Shown: positions 11,396 through 23,552, numbered from the stretch's first letter. The stretch is 64,000 nt of DNA from Coprinus comatus (GCA_034638255.1 JAWPGT010000002.1:868001-932000); one strand, 5' to 3'. Made by a program: numbers and translations. Notes: generated from the sequence alone by a model not told the origin.

Positions 11396-11885
11396 TCACG
11401 TTATCTCCAGAAGTAAGGATGTCTCGGATGGACTTTTCGGCAAGGTGGCACACCTACACAGTGCTATCAGTGGGAGAGGAAGAGAAGAGAGAAAGTTTCG
11501 GTACCCTGCTGTATCCCCTGGCTGTAGGGTGGAGCGGCTTTTTGCTATAGCGTTGTGGATAGCATCATACGAATAACGTTTGCTTTTGATGTTGAGTCAG
11601 CACAGGTAAACAAAGGGATTGATGAGTCACATACAGGATGCTCTCGAGTTCGGACTGTGTTTTGGGTAGGATGTAGATGTCTGCGCCGCTGATGTAGCGA
11701 TCGAAGGCCGAGTAGGAAGCACAGTTTGAGACCAGACTCTCGTTGATGCTGTCGAGGTCCCAAGAGAACCAGTTTTCTCTACATGGTTGATCAGCGGGTG
11801 GGGCGGGAAGAAATAGGGGCAATACATACTGGAGGTGGTTGTGTGCGGCAGCCTCTGGGGAGTGAGGAGATAGGATTCTGTCCAT
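11396..11885 (-). CDS. Hypothetical protein, unrecognised
   Basis: Three exons (11885-11830, 11778-11635, 11582-11396) with canonical introns give 128 residues in consistent phase. The sequence starts MDRILSPHSPEAAAHNHL and continues with ENWFSWDLDSINESLVSN and SGADIYILPKTQSELESIL. It ends in a Leu/Pro-rich segment and then a basic tail. I do not recognise a domain. The last exon is uncertain, since a further 51-base in-frame stretch (about 11437-11487) also has intron-like ends. It is divergent from acetoacetyl-CoA synthetase, with 220 bases between starts. Coding status is supported by clean splice sites and intron sizes like those of its neighbours, not by homology. Confidence 0.5.
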
Positions 11886-12035
11886 GGTGAGGTGGCAGGA
11901 GTGTGGGTGGGTGGTTGTGTGCAGCAGGGAATATAAGGATTGGTGCTGGTCCTTGGCTTGGCGTGCTTGGCTGAGATAAAGGGCCGGAGAGATCGAGATT
12001 CACGGAAGATCATGCGAACGTGCGTTTTTATTTAC

Positions 12036-12070
12036 ATTATTTATATTTATATTATTTATATTTATATTAT
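12036..12070. repeat. 15-base AT tandem repeat, about 2.3 copies
   Basis: The unit ATTATTTATATTTAT occurs twice in a row (12036-12050, 12051-12065) and then partially (ATTAT). It lies 36 bases upstream of the acetoacetyl-CoA synthetase start, in the bidirectional promoter. Confidence 0.85.
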
Positions 12071-12105
12071 TCGCCACATTTCCTCATCCCACCTGTTATC
12101 CGTCC

Positions 12106-14973
12106 ATGGCGCTCTATCGCCCACAAAACCCCGATGCTACCCCCACATTCCGTCTGCGCGACCGGGTAAACACCACACACTCACTCACCCTGCGTAATTA
12201 CAACGATCTCTACCACTGGTCCACAGCAAACATTGATGCCTTCTGGAGCCTTGTATGGGACCACACACACATCATTGGCCAGAAGGGCACCCATGTTGTC
12301 GATCCCAAAGAACCACCGTCTTCCAACCCCCAATGGTCAGTTCTCTGACTTTGCGTCCAATCATCTCATCCACGTTCCATCCAGGTTTGCAGACGCTCGT
12401 CTCAACTGGGCAGAGAACATGCTGCGCTGCCGATCCAGCGCTAAGATAGCCCTTATTCACATCAGTCCGTCCATCTCTCCACCTCCTTGTCCGCTTTATC
12501 TGATCCATCATTTCGTCATACAGATGAACCAACTCCGGACTACCCCCACCCACCCCGCCGACAATGTTCATATGCCGAGTTGTATACTCTTGTAGCTGCA
12601 CTCGTCTCGGCTCTACTTCACCACGGCGTCAGTCCAGGGGATCGTGTCGCCTCATATTCTTCAAACTCCATTGTGCGTCCAATCTCTCCCTCCCGCGCCT
12701 CGCCACCACCCTACGTCTATTATTAGGAAAACGTCGCAGGATGTCTGGCCACTACTGCCATAGGTGGAATATGGGTTAGTGCAGCAGCAGATTTTGGGCC
12801 CCAAGGTGTCCTAGAACGGTAACTTCTATTCATCGCACCTTACCCTAAATGTATTCATCTTCTTAGCTTTGAGCAGGTAGACCCTACCGTTATCTTTGCG
12901 GTTGATGCAGTCGTGTAAGTCTCCCAGCAGTACAATTACATGTCTACATTCTATAACAACTACTGCATACCAGCTACAACAATAAAGTTCACAACCACCT
13001 CCCGAAATTGACACAATTGCTCGGCGGCCTTGCTTCGGGTCCAAAACGATCCAACCCAAAGGTTGTTATTATTCATGCCATCCCACACCCTCAAGATCAG
13101 TCCCAGTGGCAGCCAGAATGGATGTCTTGGGATTCGTTCCTCGATGACGGTCGCAATTGTAGATTGGGCATTGATCCCCATGGGGAGATTGAGTGGTGCA
13201 GACTCCCATTCGATGCCCCTTTATGGATATTATTTAGTAGTGGTACAACAGGGTTACCCAAGTACGTTACCATGCGGAGCGCTCGTTGCTTAACACTGAA
13301 CTATCTTTAGGCCAATCGTTCATCGGGCTGGAGGTATGCTACTTCAGGCTAAGAAAGAGCTTGAGATATGCGGGGCTATTCAAGCAGATGATGTCTTCTT
13401 TTACTATACTACAACGTTTGTTTTCCCACATAAGCCTAACCCCATGTGGTCCAATTTACTAACATATTTTCTAGTGGTTGGATGATGTGGAATTTCTTGG
13501 TCAGTGGTCTGAGTCTGGGGTGCACGATTGTACTGTATGATGGCAGTCCCCTTCGTGACCCAAGCTTCCTATGGAACCTTGTGGACGAACTTGGCATAAC
13601 TATTTTTGGCACTAGTGCCAAATATCTTGATCAACTTTCGGTAAGTAAGTGATTCCCTTCGCAACCTTTATGCGTGGCGCAATCACCAATAAAATACATT
13701 AATTAACACTCTTGGTGTCTTTTCAGAAACTATATCGACCTCGCGAACACCATAGACTGAACACGCTCCGACAAATCTATTCTACCGGCTCTCCCTTGGC
13801 ACCACTACTCTTTGACTTCGTGTATGAACACATCCATCCTGATGTTCTTCTAGGATCTATTACAGGCGAGTATCATCAAAAATGGTATACTTATCTGATA
13901 CTGATAGTTCCATCTTAGGCGGAACTGATATATGCTCGTTGTTTGCTGGCATGAACACAGCACTTCCCGTGTTCAGAGGAGAGATACAATGCCGAATGCT
14001 TGGAATGGCAATTGAAAGTTATAGTTCGATGGGAACGCAGAATCCTCCTGATGAATCAGGAGAACTTGTGTGTCTGAAACCATTCCCCTGCATTCCTTTG
14101 GGATTTTGGCCATTACCCGGATTTGGGGAAGATAAAGATGTGCTGGCGGCGAAATTAAGGTTTCAACAGTCGTACTTCGCCGAATACGAAGGAGTGTGGT
14201 GTAAGTTTACTTTTTTGTGTTTCCATGTAGACCTTATCAATCTCATTTATCTTATTTCTACTTTATCCCACCACAGATCACGGGGACCATGTCCTCATTA
14301 CCAGCTCTAAAGATGGCAACGCTGGTGGATTGGTCATGCTTGGGCGATCTGATGGGGTTCTGTAAGTAGGAGTATCTTCGCATTGATTAGTATGTTAGTA
14401 TGTCTCAGCTGACCGTCCTTTGCAGAAACCCTGGGGGAATACGTTTTGGATCAGCCGAAATATACGATGTTCTTGGTCTATGTTTCTCGAACGTTGATTC
14501 TCCTGAAACTCTCCTTGTAGATTTTCTGGCTATCGGGCAGAAGACTGATGGTGGTATGGATGAACGTGTCGTCCTGTTTGTGAAACTACCCCAAGATCGG
14601 ACACTGACAGAAGAACTGGAGAGGACGATAAAGGCAGAAATTCGATACAGGAGAAGCCCCAGACATGTTCCAGCACGAGTAAGCCTAAAGTCATGTTCGG
14701 AGAATAGAGACTAACCAAAATCCACACAGGTTATACAGGTGTCCGATATCCCGTATACCCTCAATGGCAAACGTGTAGAAGTGCTGGTCAAAAAGGTAAG
14801 TTTTACGAAATTGTCTGTAGGCTCTAGGCTCGTGGAATCCTCGAGGCTGACTCCGTTAATAGATTATCAATGGAGCCGGATTATCAAGCATCAACCCTGC
14901 AACGTTGTCCAACCCAGAGTGTCTGCATTTCTACAAAGAGATGGGAGAAACATTGCGAAGAGAGGTAGCGTGA
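12106..14973 (+). CDS. AACS: Acetoacetyl-CoA synthetase
   Basis: A multi-exon gene from ATG 12106 ([14 protein letters not shown]) to TGA 14973. It is an ANL-superfamily adenylating enzyme. The acyl-CoA synthetase N-terminal segment has [10 protein letters not shown]. The P-loop motif is [16 protein letters not shown]. Later come [51 protein letters not shown] and the C-terminal lid with [20 protein letters not shown], which supplies the conserved catalytic Lys. These features, and the GGTDI motif where acetyl-CoA synthetases have a different sequence, identify acetoacetyl-CoA synthetase. It makes acetoacetyl-CoA from acetoacetate, ATP and CoA in the cytosol, feeding sterol and lipid synthesis. 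Introns are 45-75 bases long with GT-AG ends. Confidence 0.93.
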
Positions 14974-15401
14974 TACTGTGAGGCTTGAGAGAATACGATA
15001 TCTACGGGGAAATATATACTTATAAGAGTTGCTAACATTTTCACTAAATCATGCGAACAATGCTAATTGTTTGTTTTTCGGCATCGCTCCGGAGTGCTAT
15101 GTTTGAATTGAGTGGCTGTGCATCTGAACCTCGAGGCATTAACTCCCTTAGGACAGGGTAATGTTGCAAATTTCTAGCAAGGACACTTTGTCCGAAGCCC
15201 ACACTTGACGGCTCCCCAGGACCATTCAATCAGTAAGCAGGACACCTGCTTCACGACTCCCTGCCACGCCGCCCCCCTGTGGGGTTCACGTTTGCCTCGT
15301 TTTCTTCATCACCACGCTGCTTTATTATGCTTCGCTTTGCATCTGCTGTATCCCCTCCCCAGAACTCCCAATCTACTCAGCCCAAGCAGAGTAGATTTCA
15401 T
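14974..15401. other. Intergenic region, no gene seen
   Basis: Sits between two plus-strand genes. Its right half is C/T-rich and probably is the promoter and 5' UTR of the first MARVEL gene. Confidence 0.4.
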
Positions 15402-16618
15402 ATGCCTTCGCTGTTCAATACCATCCGCGCCGCCCTCTATGGTATCGTCTCCGCGTCTTGCTTCGTTTCTTCTACTTATGCATTCTCTCAGGGGTCATCC
15501 TACTATTCACAGTAATATGTCTGTCGATGGCTGGTCATTTTCAAACCGTACTGGCGGCATCCGATCTCAGTGAGTATTCTTGCTTCGTAAATGATCCTCG
15601 GCCCAGTTATTCATGTTGTCAAACACAGCTCGCTTTGTCCCCTTTGCTATCTTCGTTTGCAGTGCAAGTCTATTTATTTTCATTGTACTGTACGTCTGGT
15701 TCCTGTTGCGATGTTGCTTGTGGATGCTGATGCGAATAAATTACTAGATTGGTTTTTAGTTTCCTACTACGGGAACGGAACCCCATCTCGACCAGGATCG
15801 AGCTCGCAAGTCTGGGACTTGCAGGTGTCTTCTGGCTTGGTGAGTTTACATCACCTGTCTTCATATTCTTTCTTCTGATGAACATGTTTAGTCCTCGGAG
15901 TCTACCTCACTACGTCGGATTCTCAAGATGCGGACGTAGAATGTTATACCTCAGAGAACTCTCAACTGTTGTTGGATCCTGAGATTGCGAGTTGTACGTA
16001 CCTGCATTGCATTTTAACATTCTCTTCTGAGATGTACGCATCTTTTTACAGTCCAAACCTCGCAATACCAAGCTATGTATCGAGTTTTGAATACCTTTTC
16101 ATTGATGAACGCGGTGCTTAGTGAGCCTCTCCCTTTTAAAAATTTCTGCTGTTCTAATGATCAATCATTTTTATATAGTTATTCTTGCCTGTTTCGTTCT
16201 ATTATTTTTGGCAGTGAGGCGTCATCGTATGGGCGATCCACATATGTGGCATGGACCTGTGACATCCTGTGCCTGGTTCAATACTTACAACAATGCGAAG
16301 CCCGGTCATAAGGTGAAGACAAGTGGTTCAAGCATTTTACCATTTGCGACAGCTGGTGCTGCCGTACCAGCAGCGGCAGCAACCCCGACAGAAAGCAAGA
16401 ATCGAAGCAGAGCAAGAACAAGCCCTTACCAGAATGCTCCGCCACGACGAGCTTCAGAGAGACGAACAGCAGCTCCTCCCGCACCTCCCAAGAAGCCTGA
16501 GCGTAACATATCTGGGCGCTCAGGTCGTTCTGGAAAGTCGGTATCTACCACTGCTGGACGCTCGGTTATGAGCGAAATCGACAATGGTCTCATGTTTCAT
16601 CCGAAGGATAGGCGGTAA
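15402..16618 (+). CDS. MARVEL-domain four-helix membrane protein A
   Basis: About seven exons join in frame from ATG 15402 (MPSLFNTIRAALYG) to TAA 16618. Four hydrophobic helices are visible: VILLFTVICLSMAGHF, VPFAIFVCSASLFIFIVLL, LASLGLAGVFWLVLGVYL and VIILACFVLLFLAV, with a Cys-containing loop before the last. This is the MARVEL arrangement. The cytosolic tail is long, basic and rich in Ala, Pro and Ser, with RRASERR and GRSGRSGKS that look like phosphorylation sites. Fungal MARVEL proteins include yeast Nce102 and Fhn1, linked to eisosomes and plasma-membrane domains; the exact role of this one is unknown. A second MARVEL gene follows on the same strand. Confidence 0.8.
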
Positions 16619-16965
16619 ATATTATATGGGCTCTGTTTGTAGATTGTGTATTATTAAATACTGTTCATGAACGTTACGAATAGTAATCCTTACTATAGAA
16701 GGACGAATGATGTACTAGTTGTATGATATCCCATCGTGGAAGCACTGTTATAGTTTGACACATTGTCGCCATCACACATTAAACTTTAAGTGTCTGCTGT
16801 TGAGAAGTCGTTTGTTGTGGAAAATGTGTGGCTGTTTCGTACGTCATAGAAACAGGGGTCACGTGTGGAGGAATATGTTGTTGTCCTTCAAATCCAAAGG
16901 CTGTTCACCCAGCGTTCACCCCCAACTCTTCTCACATCTGAACGACCAGATATACACGACTACTC
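16619..16965. other. Spacer between MARVEL genes
   Basis: No gene seen. It must contain the 3' UTR of gene A and the promoter of gene B. Confidence 0.4.
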
Positions 16966-18102
16966 ATGACTGTGCAATTCGGGAACAATAGACTCATATT
17001 TTACAGTGAGTATAGGGCCTTGTCAAAAGACCATCACTCATCACTCGTGAATTTTAGTTACCGTCTTGCTGCTATCAGGTGAAGAAATGATCGAGATCGT
17101 GTATGTCTGGCGTTATAGCTAATATATTCGATCATAGGCACAGTTTTAGGACTTGCCGCCCATTTAGCACACGAATTCTTGCCAAACTTACACAGTGCGT
17201 TGCCTAGTTGCAGTGTTGATATTCTGTCCCCTTCAACTGAAGATGGATTCATTGACAGGAGATTTTATTATCTTTTCTCTGATTATTCCTTCGATCACGA
17301 TACTGGTCTTCTTACTACTGTATGTTTGTCGCGTACTACTGGGAGTACTTATTGTTGACCTATATCCAGTTTACAATGGTCTCAAGCTAGGACCGAGGCC
17401 ATAGCTCTATTTATTCTCGGTACTCTTTGGTTGGGTGAGTTGAAACCATTCTGTTCCGTTTTATACTATACTAATATACTGTACTTCAGCTATGGGTGCA
17501 TGGACGACGTAGGTGTACAAGAGTGATCAGCTGCTTCCATGCTAACGTCCTGATATAGGGACATTATTGGGAACGTACAATGTGATGCCCTTGGGGGACA
17601 AACTATACAAACAAGGACCGGTACAAGTAAGCGTAGATAGTCTTCCGATCCTCGGAGAGGGATGCTGATGTTTACAATTACCCAGTGTCTGCAGGACGAT
17701 ATTGTCGTGAAGTTAAAGTTATACAAGCGTTCTCTTGGATGAACTTTGTTTTGTTCGCTATGGCTCTCATCATTCTTATTAGTCTCGTCTCCCGTGCCAA
17801 AAGCTTTGGTCGCTACGATATCTGGTGGGAGCCCATTCGCGGTAAGGTTTCACGTCTAAATGATGTTTACAGCTCTGACTTGGCACCTAGAATTGCCTTG
17901 GTTCGGTGAAGCCCCTGGATATTACAACACTGGAGTTGGAGGCAACGGAATGCCAGTACCAGTAACCTACCCGGCAATGGGCGGCGCATATCCTGCTGGG
18001 TATCCCACTCAACTCGGACCCTCTCCTGGTCAAACAATCGTAATTCAGCCAGGCATCAATGGGCAACCACCCACTATTACCACTGTCCCCTCGACCGCCT
18101 GA
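16966..18102 (+). CDS. MARVEL-domain four-helix membrane protein B
   Basis: Several exons join from ATG 16966 (MTVQFGNNRLIFY) to TGA 18102. Helices seen are VLLLSGTVLGLAAHLAHEF, FIIFSLIIPSITILVFLLL, AIALFILGTLWLAMGAW and VIQAFSWMNFVLFAMALIILISL. Between helices 3 and 4 is the loop DIIGNVQCDALGGQT with a second Cys in RYCREVKV. This loop recurs in basidiomycete MARVEL proteins, as far as I recall. The tail has ELPWFGEAPGYY and then a Gly/Pro/Tyr-rich stretch. Length and topology match the family. It is in tandem with protein A but shares little sequence, so if the two arose by duplication it was long ago. Confidence 0.82.
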
Positions 18103-18352
18103 CGTAATGAGTCTGCTCATGAACATGACCAATGGTAAAAGAATTTCTTATGCTCATTTATGGTTTCTTTTCATCTCTTGAAGAGAAAATTGATTGAATT
18201 TATACGTATCTGCACGGACCAGTTACGTAGTTGATGATAGCATGCATGCATGATAAACGTGTCAGCCTCGTGTTGTGGCAAAAATGATAAAGTACAGTGT
18301 GGGTTCTATTGTAGACTTTACCTCGCTCTTCTACACTTTTTTCTACTACATA

Positions 18353-18964
18353 ATGCCAAATTTATTCGAAGAACAACCGGGACGTACTGGTGCAATTGGT
18401 ATGGCATGTGTTCTTGAGGATGCCGATGAATGTTGAAGTAATTGGTCAACAGCAGCGGCGATTATAGCCGGTGGATACTATGCGACCAAGCTAATAACGT
18501 CGAGTGGTGTGTAATGTGTTGCAATTTGTGTCGATCGGAATTGACATAGAGTTTACAGAAGCGTTCCACTTGACACAGGCATCAATTGCCATATTGGCGG
18601 TTTCCGCATTAATCGTGATGTAGGTCTGAGTTCCTTGGAGTCGTTGGTACAACGATTGAGCTGGTTTGTATAGGGTGACCATGCATCATAGAAGGGATGC
18701 ACAACTGCTCACTCAGAGACAAGAGGAAATACTGCTGGTTTGTGGAGGGGCATTAATATGGATTGGTGAGTATTATTGATTTGTGTGACCATCCAAAATG
18801 CTGATGTGTTTTTATGTTCAGCTATTCTGATAGGCTGGCGGGCATTCCGAGGGAGTGGAATGTCAGTTGGTAGCACACCTGCACCTGCACCGAGGCAGAC
18901 TGGGGAGTGGGAGTGTGGAAAGAACGATATGTATTGTGTAGTTGAAGAGTATAGCTACTTTTAG
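18353..18964 (+). CDS. Small three-helix membrane protein, unrecognised
   Basis: Five exons with canonical introns read in one frame from ATG 18353 (MPNLFEEQPGRTGAI) to the stop at 18964, about 133 residues. Three hydrophobic segments are present: AAAIIAGGYYATKLI, ASIAILAVSALIVMV and ILLVCGGALIWIAILIGW. The short tail is Pro-rich and then acidic. It is the third membrane-protein gene in a row on this strand. It may be a shortened relative of the MARVEL neighbours, but I see no MARVEL-specific loop, so the family is left open. The coding call rests on splice sites and clean phases. Confidence 0.6.
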
Positions 18965-18976
18965 AATAAACGAGAG

Positions 18977-18990
18977 CACGTGACCACGTG
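18977..18990. promoter_or_regulatory. Paired CACGTG E-boxes upstream of CDC14
   Basis: CACGTGACCACGTG gives two CACGTG palindromes (18977-18982, 18985-18990) separated by two bases, 58 bases before the CDC14 start. This is a typical bHLH target (Cbf1/Pho4 class). Function is inferred. Confidence 0.45.
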
Positions 18991-19047
18991 TTTCCCAGCG
19001 TGGAATGGGCCTTGCAGAGTTGCCTCTGTTCTCCGACGCGCCTACTA

Positions 19048-21243
19048 ATGGCTCCAAAGTGCGAGCCTCTCTGTCATTTCGGCGATAGGTATGGTCAATA
19101 CCTGGTCTGTGCGCCACCATTCTCACATATTCCAGACTCTTCTTCACCACATTCCCTCATCCTCCCCCAAAGCCAGATGTTCTCAATCGTCTAGCAGCAG
19201 AACCAGGCAACCAACCCAGAGTTCGCTCCCGTCCTCGAGGAGGTCCATCCGCATCACCCGACGATAATGCCTCCTACTTCTACTTCACCATCGACGACCA
19301 ATTGCTCTACCTCTCATTCTTCCAGGACTGGGGGCCACTCAACATTGCTATGGTTTATAAGGCCTGCATCTACCTCCACGAACTCTTGGAGGTAGGCTTA
19401 TCAACAATGCTGTCGCCTCATGTTGCTCACGTGCTAACAGGATAAAGACTTGGCTGAACATCGCTTAGTTCTCTACTCGTCGGAAGATCCACGCAAGAAG
19501 GCAAATGCTGCCCTTCTCATGGCTTTATATGTCGTTAGTCACTGTTTTACTTAGTCAGAAAAGCATCGCTGACAAAGTGGAATAGATGATCGTGCAGCGA
19601 CGCGCACCATGGGAGGCCTTCCATCCTATCGCAGAGTTAGAATTCATGCCCTTTAGGGACGCAGGACGCGGACCTTCCGATTTTGACCTCAATATCCAAG
19701 ATTGTCTATGGGGAATCTGGAAGGCAATGCAGAATGGACTTTGTGACATGAATGAATTCAACGTCGAGGATTATGAATATTACGAAAAGGTGGAAAATGG
19801 AGATTGGAACTGGTTAACACCTAACTTCATTGCTTTTGCCTCTCCGGTTGACTCAAATTGGGTCAAGCGGGAGAAGGAGAACAAGGAGAACAAATCCACA
19901 AACCCAGGATCCGCCGGTAGTTCGCCAGCTTCATCAAGAGACCTTGCTCTGCAACGTAAACTACCAACGCCATTCCTGAATTGTCTCGATTATTTCGAGA
20001 AGAAAAACATCAAGCTAGTTGTGCGCCTCAATACAGAACTGTATGATCGGAATACATTCCTGGATCGTGGAATTGACCATATGGAACTCTATTTTGATGA
20101 CGGAACAAACCCAACTGACGAAATCGTTCGAACATTCATTGATGTGGCGGATCGCGTCGTCGAATCCGGTGGCGTTGTTGCAGTTCATGTGCGTCCTGAC
20201 AACCTGATACAATTGATTCTCAGTGTTCAACTTGGATCCCATAGTGCAAAGCTGGCCTAGGCAGAACCGGAACGCTCATTGGCGCTTATCTCATATGGAA
20301 GTACGGATTTACAGCAAATGAAGCCATTGCTTTCATGCGTATTGTCCGGCCGGGAAGTGTTGTTGGGCCTCAACAGCAGTACATGTATCTTAAACAGCTG
20401 GAATGGGTTAAGTGGTCAGCTATCGATGAAGTCAAACGCCAGCAAGCAACAACTCAAAAGGTGTCTACCACCCTAGTCACGCCTGCGACTCCTCCAGCAG
20501 AAACGGACGATGAAATGGAGACTAGATTAAGTACGCCGCCAATGAATACTGTTTCATTGCCTCCTGTCACTCCCAGCCGGCATGTAGCTACGGCAGCAGC
20601 GAAAGCAAAAGCAATTGCTCCTCCTGGTCAACCACGAAAGACACCTAAAGCAAAAAGAGTAGCACATGACTCGGAGGAAGAAGAAGACATCTTACCAGCC
20701 ATGAAAGCTCCAGTTACCCGTAACAGGTCCAAGACTGTGTCCAAACCAGGAACCCGCGGAATAACGTCTTCAGAACAGCGTCCGACTCGCGTTACACGAT
20801 CCACAGCAGGGGCTGCAAATATTCGTAGAGCAGGAACATCTACAACGGCAACGGCGATCCCAATACCCCCGGAGTCCCCTGTGAAGCTCACGAAACAAGG
20901 ACCGAATAAAATTCCTCGATTGGCAACTAGATCCGCTGCCGCGGCAAGGGTGGTTGCTGCTGGTATCCCCATCGCTCGTCAACCTGCCTCAAACAACCCA
21001 CCTTCACCAATACCGTCTCGGCTACCCACACTGATACCCTCAAAACGACCACACCATACATCATCCATGAGTGATGCAAATGCAATCTCACTAAAACCAG
21101 CTGGTAATTCTGCTTCAACAACAGCGGATGACTGGATGAATAACAGTACGGTAGTGAATCCAGCATCGAAAACTGAACCGCCAAATCTAAGAAGCGTTAG
21201 GCGTCGGCGGAGTAGCTTTAGCAGCGCCGATGTTATAGCATGA
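19048..21243 (+). CDS. CDC14: Dual-specificity protein phosphatase CDC14
   Basis: Five exons (19048-19088, 19136-19391, 19441-19533, 19586-20188, 20245-21243) give 663 residues. The CDC14 N-terminal domain is clear: [49 protein letters not shown] and QRRAPWEAF. The catalytic domain has [16 protein letters not shown] and the [10 protein letters not shown] signature with the catalytic Cys and Arg, then [15 protein letters not shown] sequence. An intron falls exactly between the His and Cys of the signature. The C-terminus is a long, basic, Ser/Pro-rich tail with many likely CDK and nuclear-localisation sites. CDC14 reverses CDK phosphorylation at mitotic exit and cytokinesis. The start is the first ATG in frame with the RLFF segment. 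Confidence 0.93.
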
Positions 21244-21482
21244 TCTTTCTCGTTTCATAGGTTATCATGGGTCTTTCTTAGTTGTCTCTTCTGTTATCAT
21301 GTTTTGTCTGGTTCATTCTTCTGCTGCAATTCCCCCTTTCCCTTTCCTTACCATTCATTCTTTCACAAGCACGGCCTCATCGACGTATATTATGTGTCAA
21401 TGCCTGACCACTCGCTCATATCTACTCAATTTTATATGTGATTATCCGAGGAATAATACAATTATTACTGTGAACCCAGCTG

Positions 21483-22733
21483 TCAGGACCTTGCAGAGTA
21501 CTTGTGAACACATTCGAAGAACCAACGAAGATCCTCTGGATCAACACCAGGCGTGATACCATGACCAAGATTTGCAATCCAGCCACCTTTACCATTTTTA
21601 AAGCCTTCACTCATTTGTTTGACTGCCTTTTCGATCGCATCTTTGCCAGCATACAACAAGTTGGGGTCCATGTTCCCTTGAAGTGCAACTTTATCACCAA
21701 CAATCCGTCTGGCCTCCGCCGGATCCATACACCAGTCCAGGCCAATAACATCATATCCTCCTTTCTCTGCTACGAGTCCGAGGGATTGGTTCGCACCTTT
21801 TGCAAAGACTGTCATGGGGACTGAGGGGATATTTTCTACCGCCAAGCTTTTGCGAACATTTTCAGATATGTGTTGAAGATATGGGAAAGAAAACTCCTTG
21901 AAGTCGTGAGGAGATAATTCGCCAGCCCATGAATCGAACACTTGTAATAGCTAATGCCCCTTGATTAGGGTAATCCTATGTGAATATGGTATTGAAAATC
22001 TCACTTGTGCACCAGCCTTGACTTGACCAACGAGGAACTCGGTACATATATCAGCAATACGTGCTAGTAACGCTTTCGACTCCTCTGGGTATTTGAAGAT
22101 CCAAGTTTTTGCCCTTTGGAAAGTTTTGCTTCCTCCGCCTTCAACCATGTACGCAAACAACGTCCATGGTGCACCACAGAACCCGATCAAAGGAACTTCC
22201 CCGTTCAATTCTTTTCTGGTCTGGGTGATGGCATCGTAGACATAACCCAGTTCTTTATGTACATCAACAACTTTTGGGAGTTTCTCGATATCTTCGGGTG
22301 TAACGAGGGGATCAGGGAAGTGTGGTCCCGGATTCATGACGACCTCCATTCCCATGGCTTGTGGAACCACGAGAATATCGCTAAAGATAATTGATGCATC
22401 TAAAAGACCCGTATATCTTTGGACTGGCTGGAGAGTGATCAACGTTGCGAGTCTTGGTGTCCTACAGACTTCGAAGAATTCGTGAGATTCTCTGACTTTT
22501 CTGAATTCTGTTACATTTGTATTAACTCCTATGCGTTTATAAGTGGAAAGAACGAAAAAGTACCTGGCAAATATCGGCCAGCTTGACGCATCACCCATAC
22601 CGGGGCTCGTTCAGTTTCCTCGCCTGTAGAGATACATATGAGCCTATTAGCCATAGTACAGGAACGAGAGCCAATTACCTCTAGCCGCGCGAAGTAGAAG
22701 GTCGTTCTTGAGAGGTGGAAAATCTATGGCCAT
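21483..22733 (-). CDS. HEM12: Uroporphyrinogen decarboxylase
   Basis: Four exons (22733-22679, 22623-22564, 22507-22005, 21950-21483) give 361 residues, the normal length. Both family signatures are present: APVWVMRQAGRYLPEFR near the N-terminus and GFCGAPWTLFAYMVEGGG in the middle. The catalytic Asp is in SDILVVPQAMG, and the C-terminus has NLGHGITPGVDPE. The enzyme converts uroporphyrinogen III to coproporphyrinogen III in the cytosol, the fifth step of haem synthesis. It is divergent from the SHG1 gene with only 74 bases between the two start codons, so the promoter is shared. Confidence 0.96.
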
Positions 22734-22807
22734 CGTAATTGGTAGAAGTGCATGCACGACGATCTAATCTTAATACTCACATCTTCCCACGAGCCATACT
22801 CACCTCC

Positions 22808-23552
22808 ATGCCTGGAATTAATCCAAACAAACTTGTAGAAGAGTATACAACAGCATTTACATGATCGCCTGAACCGTCTTGACACTGTTACCTGTTCATA
22901 TAGGTTCAAAAAATCGGGTGAATTTGAGCGTTTGCGAAAAGAACTTCTCGCTCAATTCCAGAACAATGTAGGTGTTGCACGACCTTCCGTATTCAACAAC
23001 ACATATCTCATCTACCCGGAATAACAAGGAAGGCTTGCCTGCCTTCAAGTCGCGTATTGAGGATGTGGTTAGACAGCGGTTGACAAATGACCAGAATCTG
23101 TTGTACATGCCACAAGAGTTTATCCAACGTGAACTGATGCAAGACCTTGACAGGTCCGTCACCTTTTCTTCCTGATTCCCCAAAGATTTTCACCCTCTCT
23201 GATTTTGATCAGATTTCCCATCGTCGAAAGCTCAACTTCTGAATTGCCCCTGCTTAATAGCCCTGCGTTTACACAAGGAATCCACGCGAGTCTTGAGAAC
23301 ATAATGAAGAAACAGGATTTCGCAGTTCAAGCTCAAGGTAAACTCCCTTGTATAAAACCAGATCCTTAGTGCTCATCTACTTCTTTAGCGAAAAAAACAG
23401 CATCAACTATACCAGCGAAAGACCCTCGGGCCGAATCTAGATCAGCTGAAACAAGAAAACACGAAAGTTTTCAGCGTCCTACATCAAAATTAAATCCACA
23501 GAATACGGGTAAAAAAGATCAGGACCCAAACAGGATGGACGTTGACGGATGA
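22808..23552 (+). CDS. SHG1: BOD1/SHG1-domain protein, COMPASS subunit
   Basis: Five exons (22808-22842, 22904-22967, 23029-23153, 23213-23337, 23389-23552) give 170 residues. The BOD1/SHG1 domain is compact: NPNKLVEEFKKSGEFERLRKEL, LPAFKSRIEDVV and MPQEFIQRELMQDLDRFPIVE. The C-terminus is low-complexity and charged. In yeast Shg1 is a peripheral subunit of the Set1 complex that methylates histone H3 Lys4; BOD1 proteins in animals act at kinetochores. The small size fits the fungal subunit. Confidence 0.85.
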
